Source of the DNA: Streptomyces naganishii JCM 4654
Lineage (GTDB): Bacteria; Actinomycetota; Actinomycetes; Streptomycetales; Streptomycetaceae
Length of the DNA stretch: 64,000 nucleotides
Assembly: GCF_014650575.1 (NCBI RefSeq)
Contig: NZ_BMVF01000007.1
Span: 186,001 to 250,000, forward strand
Reading direction: 5' to 3'
Shown here in pieces: positions 26,106-33,968 of this stretch (position 1 is its first letter; each line of letters opens with the position of its first letter). The notes under the pieces were generated by a model. That model saw only the letters and a list, made by a program, of their open reading frames with translations, ran no database searches and was not told the DNA's origin. A program made the position numbers and the translations under genes.

Positions 26106-27434
26106 TCACTTCTCCAGGTTGTTGTCGATGGTCTTGGTGGCCGTGTTCCAGGCGTCGGCCGGCGACTTGCCCTTCGTCACCAGGATGACGCCGTTGTCCG
26201 TCAGACCCTGCTGGATGATCTGGTCCTTCGGGCCGATCACCTGCGGCGGGATGGCCTTGGCGGCCTCCGCGAAGATCTTGCCGATCGGTGCGTCACCGGT
26301 CATCTCGTTCTTCGCGTCGGTCACGGCGGGAAGGCTGTAGGCGCCGGTCGCGCTCGGGAAGCTGCCCTGAACGCTGAACAGCTTCGCCTGCTGGGCGGGG
26401 GCGGTCAGCCAGGCGACGAAGGCCTCCGCCTCCTTCACGTGCTTGCCGCTCTTGGGCACGGCGAGGAAGGTGCCGCCCCAGTTGCCGGCCTTCGGCGCGG
26501 CGGCCACGTCCCACTTGCCGGCCGCGTCGGGCTTGGACTTGCCCTTGAGGTAGCCGAGCATCCAGGGCGGGCAGGCGACCGTGGCGAACTTGCTGTTGGC
26601 GATCGTCTGGTCCCAGGCCGGCTGGAACTGGGTCTGCGACTGGACCAGCCCGTCCTTGGCGGCGTTGGCGGTCAGGTCGAAGGCGCTCTTGACGGCCGGG
26701 TTGGTCTTGTAGATGACCTGGCCGGAGGCGTCGTAGAACTTCTTGTCCTCACTGCTGAGGACCGCGTTGAGCAGGCCGCCGGGGGAGTCCATGAAGTAGG
26801 TGCCCGAGGGCGCCTTCTTCTTGTACTGCTCTCCGACCGACACCAGCTTGTTCCAGTCCCCCGCCCACAGCTTGCCGACCGCCTCGCGGTCGGTGGGCAG
26901 GCCGGCCTTCTGGAAGAGGTCCTTGCGGTAGCAGATCGCCAGCGGGCCGATGTCGGTGCCCAGGCCGACGGTCTGGCCGTCCTTGGTGGTGGCCTGCTGC
27001 CACTTCCAGTCCACCCAGGAGCTCTTGTTCACGCCCGAAACCTTGGAGAGGTCCACGAGCTTGGACGCCTGGGTCTGCACGACCTCGGCGATGTTGCCCA
27101 CCTCGACGGCCTGGACGTCCATCAGGCCGCTGTTGGTGGTCAGGTGGTTGACGAGCGCCGGGTAGTAGTTCTCGTTCCGCTCGGTGACGTTCTCCTGGAT
27201 CTTGATGTCGGGGTGGTCCTTCTCGTACTCCGCGTAGAGACCGGCCTCCTTGAAGCCCTGGGTGCCGAAAAGTCCCAGCGTGAGGGTGGTCTTGCCACTC
27301 CCACTGCCACCACCGTCCGACGAGCCGGACTTGTCTCCGCTGTCGCTGGCGCAGCCGGCCAGCAGCCCGGCGCCCAGCGACGCGGCTGCCGCCAGGACCA
27401 CCGCCTTGCGGGCGGTACGGAAACGTGCTCGCAT
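26106..27434 (-). CDS. cebE: Cellobiose/cellotriose-binding lipoprotein CebE
   Basis: The 442-residue solute-binding protein (extracellular family 1) has a lipoprotein signal with lipobox LLAGC (Cys28) and a Gly/Ser-rich tether. Its two-lobed body includes GLGTDIGPLAICYRKDLF and VACPPWMLGYLKG. It captures cello-oligosaccharides outside the membrane and delivers them to CebFG. The ATG follows AGGAGG. A perfect CebR operator lies 118 bp upstream, in the region shared with divergent cebR. Confidence 0.94.
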   Translation of the reverse strand: MRARFRTARKAVVLAAAASLGAGLLAGCASDSGDKSGSSDGGGSGSGKTTLTLGLFGTQGFKEAGLYAEYEKDHPDIKIQENVTERNENYYPALVNHLTTNSGLMDVQAVEVGNIAEVVQTQASKLVDLSKVSGVNKSSWVDWKWQQATTKDGQTVGLGTDIGPLAICYRKDLFQKAGLPTDREAVGKLWAGDWNKLVSVGEQYKKKAPSGTYFMDSPGGLLNAVLSSEDKKFYDASGQVIYKTNPAVKSAFDLTANAAKDGLVQSQTQFQPAWDQTIANSKFATVACPPWMLGYLKGKSKPDAAGKWDVAAAPKAGNWGGTFLAVPKSGKHVKEAEAFVAWLTAPAQQAKLFSVQGSFPSATGAYSLPAVTDAKNEMTGDAPIGKIFAEAAKAIPPQVIGPKDQIIQQGLTDNGVILVTKGKSPADAWNTATKTIDNNLEK

Positions 27435-27823
27435 TGCGTCCTCCTGTTGCCCTGACGTGCCGACCCCCCGGCCAACTGCATGTTGGGCCCGTTCATGTTC
27501 TCGCTGCGGCTCGGGCGGGGAACGTGCGGGTTGTGTATGTGTCAGGTACCGTGGGAGCGCTCCCATCGGTGATGTGTTGAAGAGTCGCGGGTTCGAACCG
27601 GGGTGTCAAGAGTGTGAGCGAGGCAAGACGCGTTCGGTTATCGGGCTGTTAACTAACGGCTGCGGAGGGGATGTTCCGGGGTCGTGGGGGAGGCGCCTCG
27701 CGGGCCGCCGGCCTGTCACCGGGCGCGGGGGCGGGGCCGCGCGGCGACCGGGTACGGCCGTCCGGAGCGCGGGGCTGTTAGATTCCAGGCCAGCGAGGTG
27801 TCGACGGCGGGGAGGCGGAGCCC
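27435..27823. other. Divergent cebE-cebR control region
   Basis: 389 bp hold the cebE promoter, the perfect CebR box at 27552-27565 and the cebR promoter. A stretch GGGTTCGAACC at 27589-27599 looks like a tRNA T-arm, but no tRNA can be built around it. No other gene was seen. Confidence 0.6.
27552..27565. promoter_or_regulatory. Perfect CebR operator
   Basis: TGGGAGCGCTCCCA is identical to the known 14-bp CebR palindrome and is positioned upstream of cebE. Confidence 0.92.
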
Positions 27824-28879
27824 ATGGCAGGCCACGGAGCGCGGGGCCGGAGCGGCGGTCGGCCGACGCTCGAGGAGGTCGCCGCACGGGCCGGCGTCGG
27901 CCGCGGCACCGTCTCACGGGTGATCAACGGCTCGCCCCGGGTCAGCGACGCGACCCGCGCCGCCGTCGAGGCGGCGGTCGCGGAACTCGGCTACGTCCCC
28001 AACACCGCCGCCCGCGCCCTGGCCGCCAACCGCACCGACGCGATCGCCCTGGTCGTCCCCGAGCCGGAGACGCGCTTCTTCGCGGAGCCGTACTTCTCGG
28101 ACATGCTGAAGGGCGTGGGCGCGGAGCTGTCCGAGACGGAGATGCAGCTGCTGCTGATATTCGCGGGCAGCGACCGCGAGCGGCAGCGGCTGGCCCAGTA
28201 CCTGGCGGCGCACCGGGTGGACGGCGTCCTGCTGGTCTCGGTCCACGCCGACGACCCGCTCCCGGACATGCTGTCCCAGCTGGAGATCCCGGCCGTGATC
28301 AGCGGCCCCCGCTCGGCGGGCGAGACCCTGACCTCGGTCGACTCCGACAACTACGGCGGCGCCCGCTCGGCGGTGGAGCACCTGCTGGCCCGCGGTCGCC
28401 GCCGCATCGCGCACATCACCGGCCGCATGGACGTCTACGGCGCCCGCCGCCGCGTCGACGGCTACCGCGACGCGCTGCTCGACGAGGGCCTGGGCGTGGA
28501 CGAACTCCTCATCGAGCAGGGCGACTTCACCGAGGAGGGCGGCCGCCGCGCGATGTCCCGGCTGCTGGAGCACGCCCCCGACGTGGACGCGGTCTTCGCG
28601 GCCTCCGACGTCACCGCGGCCGGCGCCCGCCAGGTGCTGCGCGAGGCGGGCCGCCGCATCCCGGACGACGTGGCCCTGGTCGGCTACGACGACTCCGCCA
28701 TCGCCCGCCACATGGACCCGCCCCTGACCAGCGTCCGCCAGCCCATAGAGGAAATGGGCCGCGCGATGATCGACCTCCTCCTCGCCGACATCGCCGACCG
28801 CCGCCCGTCGGCCTCCCGGGACCTGGAACGACGGCATGCGGTGCTGCCCACGGAACTGGTGGTACGGACGTCGTCCTGA
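27824..28879 (+). CDS. cebR: LacI-family repressor CebR
   Basis: The 351-residue LacI/GalR protein has a helix-turn-helix at about 14-35 (TLEEVAARAGVGRGTVSRVI) and a hinge near ALAANRTDAIAL. A periplasmic-binding-protein-like effector domain follows. It represses cebEFG and bglC and is relieved by cellobiose in characterised relatives. The ATG follows GGAGGCGGAG. It is divergent from cebE and is followed by an 18-bp-stem terminator that also ends tRNA-His transcription. Confidence 0.93.
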   Translation: MAGHGARGRSGGRPTLEEVAARAGVGRGTVSRVINGSPRVSDATRAAVEAAVAELGYVPNTAARALAANRTDAIALVVPEPETRFFAEPYFSDMLKGVGAELSETEMQLLLIFAGSDRERQRLAQYLAAHRVDGVLLVSVHADDPLPDMLSQLEIPAVISGPRSAGETLTSVDSDNYGGARSAVEHLLARGRRRIAHITGRMDVYGARRRVDGYRDALLDEGLGVDELLIEQGDFTEEGGRRAMSRLLEHAPDVDAVFAASDVTAAGARQVLREAGRRIPDDVALVGYDDSAIARHMDPPLTSVRQPIEEMGRAMIDLLLADIADRRPSASRDLERRHAVLPTELVVRTSS

Positions 28880-28988
28880 GGCGACGGCGGAAGCGGGGGA
28901 CAGCGCGCCGTTTCGCACGCGGGGCGCTGTCGGTCAGGTGTCGGCTCGTTGCGGGCCCGTCGTGGACCCGTCGTGGGCACAAACGAAA

Positions 28989-29028
28989 CAGCCGGTCACC
29001 GCGATGCGAACATCGCGGTGACCGGCTG
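28989..29028. terminator. Strong bidirectional terminator
   Basis: A perfect 18-bp stem (28989-29006 with 29011-29028) encloses the tetraloop CGAA, placed between cebR and the minus-strand tRNA-His. Confidence 0.9.
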
Positions 29029-29037
29029 ATCACCAAG

Positions 29038-29111
29038 GGTGAGTGACGGGACTCGAACCCGCGGCATCCTGGACCACAACCAGGTGCTCTACCAGCTGAG
29101 CTACACCCACC
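29038..29111 (-). tRNA. tRNA-His (anticodon GTG)
   Basis: The minus-strand cloverleaf has the extra 5' G (position -1) paired with C73, which marks tRNA-His. The acceptor is GTGGGTG/CACTCAC, the anticodon stem CCTGG/CCAGG holds loop TTGTGGT, and the T-arm is GGGTTCGAGTCCC. CCA is not encoded. Confidence 0.97.
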
Positions 29112-29222
29112 ATGACCGGCGGCGGTTCACTTTGTCGTTTCCCCGACCGGCCGAGAAAAAGTGTACAGGGTCCGAAGGGGTGCTCGCGCACGACTTTCGC
29201 GGCGCCCCTTCGTGGACCGCTG

Positions 29223-29831
29223 TCAGGCCTGCTGACCAGGCAGGACGTACTTGGCCGCGATCGCCTTGGCGGTCTCGGAGTCGGGGCCGGGCTGGGGGAC
29301 GAAGACGGCCTCGCGGTAGTAGCGCAGCTCGGCGATGGACTCGCGGATGTCGGCGAGGGCGCGGTGGTTGCCGTTCTTCTCCGGGCTGTTGAAGTACGCC
29401 CTCGGGTACCAGCGGCGGGCCAGCTCCTTGATGGAGGACACGTCGACGATCCGGTAGTGGAGGTAGGCCTCCAGGTCCGGCATGTCGCGCAGCAGGAAGC
29501 CCCGGTCGGTGCCGACGGAGTTCCCGCACAGCGGGGCCTTGCCGGGCTCCTTCACGTACTCCCGGACGTAGGCCAGGACCTGCTCCTCGGCGTCCTTCAG
29601 CGTCGTGCCGCCGGCCAGCACCTCGAGCAGTCCGGACGCGGTGTGCATCTGACGCACCACCTCCGGCATCGTCTCCAGCGCCGAGTCCGGCGGCCGGATG
29701 ACGATGTCGACTCCCTCGCCCAGCACGTTCAGCTCGGAGTCGGTGACGAGGGCGGCAACCTCGATGAGCGCGTCGTCGGACAGCGAGAGGCCGGTCATCT
29801 CGCAGTCGATCCACACCATGCGATCGTTCAT
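29223..29831 (-). CDS. orn: Oligoribonuclease (Orn/OrnA)
   Basis: This 202-residue DEDDh exonuclease has all catalytic residues: Asp9 and Glu11 (WIDCEMTGL), Asp109 (GTDRGF), His156 and Asp161 (NHRALADI). It degrades 2-5 nt RNAs to mononucleotides, and in c-di-GMP signalling it clears pGpG. It is needed for normal growth and aerial mycelium in S. coelicolor. AAGG lies 9 nt before the ATG, and the same bases (TAAGGT) could be a leaderless -10. A guanine-quadruplex motif on the sense strand lies 19-42 nt upstream. In the order I recall from S. coelicolor it follows adpA directly; here two genes intervene. Confidence 0.95.
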   Translation of the reverse strand: MNDRMVWIDCEMTGLSLSDDALIEVAALVTDSELNVLGEGVDIVIRPPDSALETMPEVVRQMHTASGLLEVLAGGTTLKDAEEQVLAYVREYVKEPGKAPLCGNSVGTDRGFLLRDMPDLEAYLHYRIVDVSSIKELARRWYPRAYFNSPEKNGNHRALADIRESIAELRYYREAVFVPQPGPDSETAKAIAAKYVLPGQQA

Positions 29832-29849
29832 GTGTCTAACCTTACGGCT

Positions 29850-29873
29850 CCCCGCCCCGCCCCGGCCCCGCCC
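29850..29873 (-). promoter_or_regulatory. G-quadruplex motif upstream of orn
   Basis: The minus (sense) strand carries five G-runs of 3-4 bases (complement of C-runs at 29850-53, 29855-58, 29860-63, 29866-69, 29871-73) separated by 1-2 nt. Very short loops favour a stable parallel quadruplex. It ends 19 nt before the orn ATG. Effect on transcription or translation is inference. Confidence 0.6.
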
Positions 29874-29971
29874 GTGCGGGCACGAAGGTCTTCGGGAGGT
29901 GCGGGAGGAGTGGGCCCCGGCCCTGAGGCGGCCGGATCCCCGCGTGGCTCCGACGCCTGGCGCGCGTGGCG

Positions 29972-30544
29972 TCAGTGCACCAGGAGACCGATGGCGGCCT
30001 TCAGGCGTTCCAGGTAGAACTCGCGTGACGCGGCCTGGTGCTTGAGGCCGATCGACGCGCTGATCAGCGTCTGTGCGACGGCGGTGGCCGTCTCCTGTCC
30101 CGACTCGGCGGCGATCGCCTCTGTGATCAGTTCCTCGAAACGTCGCGGAGCGGTCTTCGCGATCTCTCCGAGGAGGTCGGGGTTGTCCTCGACGACCACC
30201 GCGATGTCGCGCGTCAGCGGGCCGACGTAGCGGCCCGCCCACCGGTCGAAGGCTTCGACGAGGCGCTCCTGAAGGGGGCGGTCGGCATCGGCGAGGGCAT
30301 GTTCGACCGCCGCGATGTCGCGCTCCAGGACCTGGGTGACGGCGGCACGGAACAGGGCCTCCTTGGAGGAGAAGAGGAAGTAGAGCCCGGGGCGGGAGAT
30401 CTGCGCCGCCCGCGCCACTTCCTCCATCGAGGTCTTGCGGTAGCCGAATCGCGCGAACGTGGCCAGAGCGGAGTCGAGGACCGCGGTCCGGCGGTCCGTG
30501 CCGGTGGTTGGCGGTGACAGGGGGCCGGCCTCGGGGCTGCTCAT
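29972..30544 (-). CDS. TetR-family regulator
   Basis: The 190-residue protein has an N-terminal TetR helix-turn-helix (about 20-66: ALATFARFGYRKTSMEEVARAAQISRPGLYFLF shortened here to its key FGYRKTSMEEVA) and a ligand-binding C-terminal domain that I cannot assign. It is divergent from the SDR gene, and a palindrome lies in the 66-bp gap, so it probably represses both genes and responds to the SDR substrate or product. Base composition of the gap is unusually AT-rich. The TetR/SDR pair sits between orn and adpA and may be an insertion. Confidence 0.85.
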   Translation of the reverse strand: MSSPEAGPLSPPTTGTDRRTAVLDSALATFARFGYRKTSMEEVARAAQISRPGLYFLFSSKEALFRAAVTQVLERDIAAVEHALADADRPLQERLVEAFDRWAGRYVGPLTRDIAVVVEDNPDLLGEIAKTAPRRFEELITEAIAAESGQETATAVAQTLISASIGLKHQAASREFYLERLKAAIGLLVH

Positions 30545-30570
30545 GAGGCGAGCATAGGAGCAGGAATCCA

Positions 30571-30600
30571 GCTATACAAATTCAGTTAAGTATGTATAGC
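30571..30600. promoter_or_regulatory. Candidate TetR operator and divergent promoter
   Basis: GCTATACA (30571-30578) and TGTATAGC (30593-30600) are perfect inverted arms 14 bp apart in an AT-rich stretch. The right arm provides a -10-like TATAGC about 10 bp from the SDR ATG, which has no Shine-Dalgarno and is probably leaderless. Confidence 0.65.
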
Positions 30601-30610
30601 CTCGCTGCTC

Positions 30611-31582
30611 ATGACCGCTCGGGAATACCTCACCACCTCCTTCACCGCCTCCAGCACCGCGGATGAGGTGGTGCGGGGAGTCGACCTCACCGGCCTCCGC
30701 GCGGTCGTGACGGGAGCTTCCTCCGGCATCGGGGCCGAGACGGCCCGTGCGTTGACCGCGGCTGGGGCACAGGTGACGCTCGCCGTGCGGAACACGGCCG
30801 CGGGTGACGCCGTCGCCGGATCGATCGAGAGCTCGACCGGAGCGATCCGCCCCCGAGTCGTCCGGCTGGACCTCGCCGACAGGGCCACTGTCAGGTCTTT
30901 CGCCGCCGCGTGGAGCGGCCCGCTTCACCTGTTGGTCAACAACGCGGGCGTGGTCACCGGTGGCCTCGAACGGACGCGCGACGGCTGGGAGTTGCAGTTC
31001 GCGACGAACCATCTGGGCCACTTCGCACTCGCCGTCGGACTGCACGACGCCCTGGCCCTCGGAGCGTCCGACCGCGACGGGGCACGGATCGTCTCGGTCA
31101 GTTCGACGGCGCACATGCGGTCCGGCGTCGACTTCGACGATCTCCACTTCGAGCGGCGCGACTACGACCCGCAGATCGCCTACGCCCAGTCGAAGACGGC
31201 GAACTCCCTGTTCGCCGTCGAGGCGACCCGCCTGTGGGCGTCCGACGGCATCGTCACCAACGCGGTGAACCCCGGCGGTGTCGCGACGGGTCTGCAGCGG
31301 AACTTCACCGCGCGGCAGAGGCAGTCACTCGATGCGGCCGAGGCCGCCGGAGTCTTCAGGTACAAGACAGTCGAGCAGGGAGCCGCCACCACCATGGTCG
31401 CGGCCGTCGCTCCGCAGTTCGCCCACTCCGGAGGCCACTACCTCGACGACGCGCGGGAGGCCTACACCGTGCCGAACGACGCCGACCTCGCGCGACATCC
31501 GCACGGTGTCAAGGAATGGGCGCTCGATCCCGCTGCCGCCGAGCGCCTCTGGGCGGTCTCGGCCGACCTGCTCCGTGCCTGA
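30611..31582 (+). CDS. Short-chain dehydrogenase/reductase (retinol dehydrogenase-like)
   Basis: The 323-residue protein has the NAD(P)-binding GASSGIG, the NNAG motif (LLVNNAGVV), the catalytic Ser in SVSSTAH and YAQSK. The length and the region after YxxxK match the WWOX/retinol-dehydrogenase-like SDR group. It reduces or oxidises an unknown alcohol/ketone in the cytoplasm. It starts with an ATG lacking a Shine-Dalgarno, close to a -10-like element, so it is probably leaderless. Divergent partner of the TetR gene; ends at a strong terminator before adpA. Confidence 0.88.
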   Translation: MTAREYLTTSFTASSTADEVVRGVDLTGLRAVVTGASSGIGAETARALTAAGAQVTLAVRNTAAGDAVAGSIESSTGAIRPRVVRLDLADRATVRSFAAAWSGPLHLLVNNAGVVTGGLERTRDGWELQFATNHLGHFALAVGLHDALALGASDRDGARIVSVSSTAHMRSGVDFDDLHFERRDYDPQIAYAQSKTANSLFAVEATRLWASDGIVTNAVNPGGVATGLQRNFTARQRQSLDAAEAAGVFRYKTVEQGAATTMVAAVAPQFAHSGGHYLDDAREAYTVPNDADLARHPHGVKEWALDPAAAERLWAVSADLLRA

Positions 31583-31610
31583 TCTCCCGACGCCACGCCC
31601 CCCCACGTCA

Positions 31611-31646
31611 CGGGGGGTCCCCGGGGCAAGCCCCGGGGACCCCCCG
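31611..31646. terminator. Bidirectional terminator between the SDR gene and adpA
   Basis: A 16-bp perfect stem (31611-31626 with 31631-31646) encloses loop CAAG. It lies 2 bp beyond the adpA stop. Confidence 0.9.
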
Positions 31647-31648
31647 TC

Positions 31649-32902
31649 TCAGCTGCCGCTCCGTGGCCCCGGCACGCTTCCCGACAGCGCCGCCGGCGCC
31701 CGCCGGGCCTGGTGGGGCACGGACCCCTCCGGGTGCAGCCCGGGCACCGGCGCCCCCGGCCCGCCGGGCAGCCCGAGCGGCCCGCCACCGGCCCCGGCCT
31801 GCCCGCCGCCGGGCACCGCGGCACCTGGGCCGCCCGGCCCCGCGGGACCGCTCACCGCATCGCCCTCCGCCGGCCGCTCACCCTGAGGCCGGCGCGCCCG
31901 GTACGCGGCCCGGTACGCCGCGGGCGACGACCCGAGCTGCCGCCGGAAGTGCCCGCGCAGCGCCACCGGCGAGCGGAAGCCGCAGCGCCCCGCGACCTCG
32001 TCGACCGAGTAGTCCGACGTCTCCAGCAGCCGCTGCGCCTGAAGCACCCGCTGGGTGATCAGCCACTGCAGCGGCGCGCTCCCGGTGAGCGAACGGAACC
32101 GCCGGTCGAACGTGCGGCGGCTCATGTACGCCCGCGCCGCCAGCGTCTCCACGTCGAACTGCTCGTGGAGGTGCTCCAGCGCCCAGGCGACGACCTCGGC
32201 CAGCGGGTCGGCGCCGATCTCCTCGGGTAAAGACCTGTCCAGGTAGCGCTCCTGGCCTCCGCTCCGGCGCGGCGGCACCACCAGGCGGCGGGCCAGCGCA
32301 CCGGCCGCCTCGTTGCCGTGGTCGGTGCGCACGATGTGCAGGCACAGGTCGATCCCGGCGGCCGTACCCGCCGACGTCAGCACGTCGCCGTCGTCGACGA
32401 ACAGCTCCCGCGGATCGACGTGCACCGACGGATAGCGCTTGGCCAGCGTCGGTGCGTACATCCAGTGTGTGGTCGCGGGCCGGGCGTCCAGCAGCCCGGC
32501 CGCCGCCAGCACGAAGGCCCCGGTGCACAGGCCTACGATGCGGGCACCCTCTTCGTGCGCCCGGCGCAGCGCGTCGAGCGCCTCCTCCGGTGGCGGGGAG
32601 GTGATCGAACGCCAGGCCGGCACGACGACCGTGCCCGCCCGCGAGATCGCCTCCAGGCCATGCGGCGCGGTGAGTTCCAGGCCCCCTGTGGTCCGCAGTG
32701 GGCCTTCCTCGCCGGCCGCCACCAGCAGGCGGTAGCGCGGCACGCCGGCGTCCTGGCGGTCAACCCCGAACACCGACAGAGGTATGGAACTCTCGAAGAT
32801 GGGGCCGCCGCTGAACAGCAGCACCGCGACGATCTCCTTGCGGCGTCGCCCGGACAGCTTCCGGGCCGCGTTTTCCGGCGCGGCAGTGGAGTCGTGGCTC
32901 AT
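31649..32902 (-). CDS. adpA: Developmental regulator AdpA (BldH), TTA-containing
   Basis: The 417-residue protein has a DJ-1/PfpI-like dimerisation domain (about 25-205, with Cys126 in GLCTGAF) and an AraC/XylS DNA-binding domain (about 240-330) with two helix-turn-helices (VETLAARAYMSRRTFDRRF; SVDEVAGRCGF). The tail from 340 is Gly/Pro/Ala-rich. AdpA controls aerial growth, secondary metabolism and secreted proteases. Codon 225 (32228-32230) is TTA, so translation needs the bldA tRNA, as in characterised adpA genes. The ATG at 32902 has a GAGGGGGG upstream. I saw no other TTA codon in the genes I could check. Confidence 0.96.
   Translation of the reverse strand: MSHDSTAAPENAARKLSGRRRKEIVAVLLFSGGPIFESSIPLSVFGVDRQDAGVPRYRLLVAAGEEGPLRTTGGLELTAPHGLEAISRAGTVVVPAWRSITSPPPEEALDALRRAHEEGARIVGLCTGAFVLAAAGLLDARPATTHWMYAPTLAKRYPSVHVDPRELFVDDGDVLTSAGTAAGIDLCLHIVRTDHGNEAAGALARRLVVPPRRSGGQERYLDRSLPEEIGADPLAEVVAWALEHLHEQFDVETLAARAYMSRRTFDRRFRSLTGSAPLQWLITQRVLQAQRLLETSDYSVDEVAGRCGFRSPVALRGHFRRQLGSSPAAYRAAYRARRPQGERPAEGDAVSGPAGPGGPGAAVPGGGQAGAGGGPLGLPGGPGAPVPGLHPEGSVPHQARRAPAALSGSVPGPRSGS
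32228..32230 (-). promoter_or_regulatory. bldA-dependent TTA leucine codon in adpA
   Basis: Minus-strand TTA codes for Leu225, in the linker between the two AdpA domains (SER-LEU-PRO-GLU context). This is the position found in other streptomycetes. Confidence 0.95.
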
Positions 32903-33281
32903 ACTGCTAAGCCCCCCTCGGTGGTCGCGGCTCCTCGGTTGTGTCGCTCCTGCACGTTTCCCCTCGGTCCTGCACGAGTCCCCCGCCGTAAAGACAGTCA
33001 AGATCGAATCTACTGTGTCCCGCCGTGCCGCGGTGACCAGTTCGCCACCCAGCACATTGTCGACATGGCAACTTGGCGTGAAGCATTCGATCACGAAGCG
33101 TTGCACTCGGGGAGCGTGCAGGGAAGTGCGCCTCGTGGCGGTGGCCAAACCCCGTAGGCTCCGCGGGGCCGCCAGGACCCTTTCAGTGCAGGTCGAACGG
33201 GGGTTGGGGGGCACTTCCCCCGAGGGATGCACGAGTTCCAGAAGTTGGCTGAAAAGATACGGGCGCGTGCGCGGAAACCGG
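32903..33281. other. adpA upstream region
   Basis: About 380 bp without a credible gene; known adpA genes have long control regions. TGGCGTGAAG at 33074-33083 fits the AdpA consensus TGGCSNGWWY in nine of ten positions and could serve autoregulation. No clear gamma-butyrolactone receptor or BldD site was found by eye. Confidence 0.4.
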
Positions 33282-33629
33282 TCAGTTGACCGGTGTCGTC
33301 CCGCCGGGATGGCGGCCGCCCCGATGGGCTCCCGTACCCGTCCTGTGATGCCTGCCACGGTGCGGGACGCGCTCCTCGGCGCGCATCCTCGCCGCCCCGC
33401 GCTCCGACTGGCGCAGCAGCACCCTGCACACCCCCGTGACGGCCGCGAGGCCGAGGGCCGTGCCGATGGCGCCGGCCAGCGAGGTGCCGTACCAGAGGAG
33501 GACCACCGGCACGAGGACGCAGCTGAAGGCGGCCCAGCGCACCACGTCGCTCGCCGTGTCGCCGCCCGCCGTGTCGGGCGCGGCGGGCGGCGACGGGCGT
33601 CGCCCGGGTGCGCTACGGGGTGCGGACAC
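33282..33629 (-). CDS. Small membrane protein of unknown function
   Basis: The 115-residue protein has two adjacent hydrophobic helices (about 33-50, WAAFSCVLVPVVLLWYG; 52-70, AGAIGTALGLAAVTGV) followed by an Arg/His-rich, probably cytoplasmic tail ending HPGGTTPVN. The GTG at 33629 follows GGGAG. It precedes adpA in the same direction, 379 bp away, so it is probably a separate transcript. No family recognised. Confidence 0.65.
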   Translation of the reverse strand: MSAPRSAPGRRPSPPAAPDTAGGDTASDVVRWAAFSCVLVPVVLLWYGTSLAGAIGTALGLAAVTGVCRVLLRQSERGAARMRAEERVPHRGRHHRTGTGAHRGGRHPGGTTPVN

Positions 33630-33968
33630 GGCGAGCTCCCTACGGCGGCCGGCGGCGGTACACCGGGTTCAACGCCTGTTCGACGGGCCGGTCACTGTGC
33701 GATACCGGTACGGCCCCCTCGCCCGTACCCGGACCCCGGCGCCGGGGCGGGTGATTCCCGTGCGAACCGCCTGTACGGGGCAGCAACCATTGCGTTACGG
33801 GCGTCGCTCGTGCATGCTCCGGGGAACCGCCACGGAGAGTGCGCGGGATGTGGGCGAAGGAGGCGTGCCGCCGTACCCTTGGGGGTATGGGGACGGGAAG
33901 ACGATTCCCGGACACAGCTCCGCCGCACACCGTCGTCCCCGACAAAGGATCACAACGCCGAGACAGCC
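33630..33968. promoter_or_regulatory. Divergent region upstream of the universal stress protein gene, two palindromes
   Basis: 339 bp without a convincing gene. TACCC-ttgg-GGGTA (33874-33887) and CGGGAA-gacga-TTCCCG (33894-33910) are inverted repeats whose centres are about 21 bp, two helical turns, apart and 60-95 bp before the uspA start. They are candidates for a dimeric regulator binding side by side; I cannot name it. Confidence 0.35.

Noticed and set aside
27587..27605. T-arm-like stretch GGGTTCGAACC suggesting a tRNA or att remnant
   Set aside because: No acceptor, D-arm or anticodon arm can be folded around it, and no integrase or direct repeat is nearby.
33640..33945. 101-residue open frame on the minus strand
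   Set aside because: Sequence is Arg/Pro-rich shadow type, lacks a Shine-Dalgarno and overlaps the control region of the stress protein gene.
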